From assembly GCA_027019845.1 (NCBI GenBank), contig JALUWE010000557.1:1-5838 (forward strand): a stretch of 5,838 nt of DNA. The letters run 5' to 3'. Made by a program: the position numbers and the translations under genes. Position 1 is the stretch's first letter. Every line of letters starts with the position of its first letter. This DNA is from Anaerolineales bacterium (GTDB lineage: Bacteria; Chloroflexota; Anaerolineae; Anaerolineales; JABWBV01). Positions 5,714 to 5,838 of the stretch are shown here, in pieces. Under the pieces are notes generated by a model. That model saw only the letters and a list, made by a program, of their open reading frames with translations. It made no database searches and was not told the origin of the DNA.

Positions 5714-5753
5714 AATTACCCACTTACCCAATTACCCACTTACCCAATTACCC
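5714..5753. repeat. Octamer tandem array, alternating AATTACCC/ACTTACCC
   Basis: Five perfect 8-bp units start at 5714, 5722, 5730, 5738 and 5746. Units 1, 3 and 5 are AATTACCC and units 2 and 4 are ACTTACCC, giving a 16-bp higher-order period. The minus strand carries five GGG tracts separated by 5-nt loops, a canonical G-quadruplex pattern. Confidence 0.93.
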
Positions 5754-5798
5754 ATCCTTCGACTTCAGGCTCACTCCGTTCGCCTTCCGCTCAGGATG
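5753..5798. repeat. Complete CATCCT...AGGATG hairpin element inside the octamer arrays
   Basis: CATCCT (5753-5758) and AGGATG (5793-5798) are complementary 6-bp ends of a 46-bp element whose interior includes TTCGACTTCAGGCTCACTCC. It shares the general plan of the ATTCT/AGAAT elements but with C-G in place of T-A in the stem. Octamer arrays lie on both sides. Confidence 0.75.
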
Positions 5799-5799
5799 T

Positions 5800-5838
5800 A
5801 ATTACCCAATTACCCAATTACCCAATTACCCAATTACC
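5800..5838. repeat. Octamer tandem array (AATTACCC)n running off the window
   Basis: Four perfect AATTACCC units start at 5800, 5808, 5816 and 5824, followed by a seven-base partial unit ending at the window edge. Unlike the left array there is no ACTTACCC variant. The minus strand has four GGG tracts with 5-nt loops. Confidence 0.93.

Larger units (their letters stand above)
5258..5838. other. Gene-free repeat field downstream of mccB
   Basis: About 580 bp hold no credible coding sequence. Open frames here translate low-complexity repeat DNA, lack family motifs and are not preserved between repeat copies. The region is made of hairpin elements, direct repeats and octamer arrays, listed separately. 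No T-run terminator for mccB is visible, although the first hairpin element begins 11 bp after its stop. Confidence 0.8.

Noticed and set aside
5148..5801. Several short open frames in the repeat field downstream of mccB
   Set aside because: They translate hairpin elements and octamer arrays into low-complexity peptides. No ribosome-binding site or family motif is present.
5714..5838. Possible CRISPR array
   Set aside because: Units are 7-8 bp and contiguous with no spacers, so these are simple tandem repeats.

Overview
The window is high-GC bacterial DNA. It most resembles a Chloroflexota genome (Anaerolineae/Chloroflexia-like), probably an environmental lineage. This is inferred from three things: a large secreted-type repeat protein ending in a Tyr-Leu-Pro tail, short tandem and hairpin repeats packed between genes, and start sites that look leaderless. 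No 16S or other phylogenetic marker is present, so the assignment is tentative.

Layout. (1) Positions 1-2004 (+) hold the 3' two-thirds or so of a large protein built from ~90-residue beta-sandwich (carboxypeptidase-regulatory/CnaB-like) repeats, followed by a ZU5-like C-terminal domain and a short YLPVIVR tail. A strong intrinsic terminator follows at 2025-2058. (2) Two minus-strand genes face it. The upstream one (3034-3489) encodes a small dual-specificity-type phosphatase with an intact HCxxGxxRS active site. The downstream one (2091-2993) encodes a ten-helix EamA/DMT-family transporter. They are 40 bp apart and probably co-transcribed. (3) Divergent from these, 3644-5257 (+) encodes a complete carboxyltransferase that is clearly the beta subunit of 3-methylcrotonyl-CoA carboxylase (leucine/isovalerate degradation). 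Its biotin carboxylase partner is not in view. (4) 5258-5838 has no credible gene. It is a repeat field with two identical 93-bp direct repeats, several ATTCT...AGAAT and CATCCT...AGGATG hairpin elements, and two telomere-like (AATTACCC)n arrays separated by one such element.

The genes do not form one pathway. The most unusual material lies between them. A 7-bp tandem repeat (GTTCAGT/GGTCAGT) occurs at the end of the phosphatase gene and, in inverted orientation, upstream of it. The first array supplies the phosphatase stop codon and abuts the transporter start codon. The second array supplies the likely -35 region of the carboxylase promoter. Both divergent genes have a TANNNT -10 box exactly six bases before the start codon, which suggests leaderless mRNAs.
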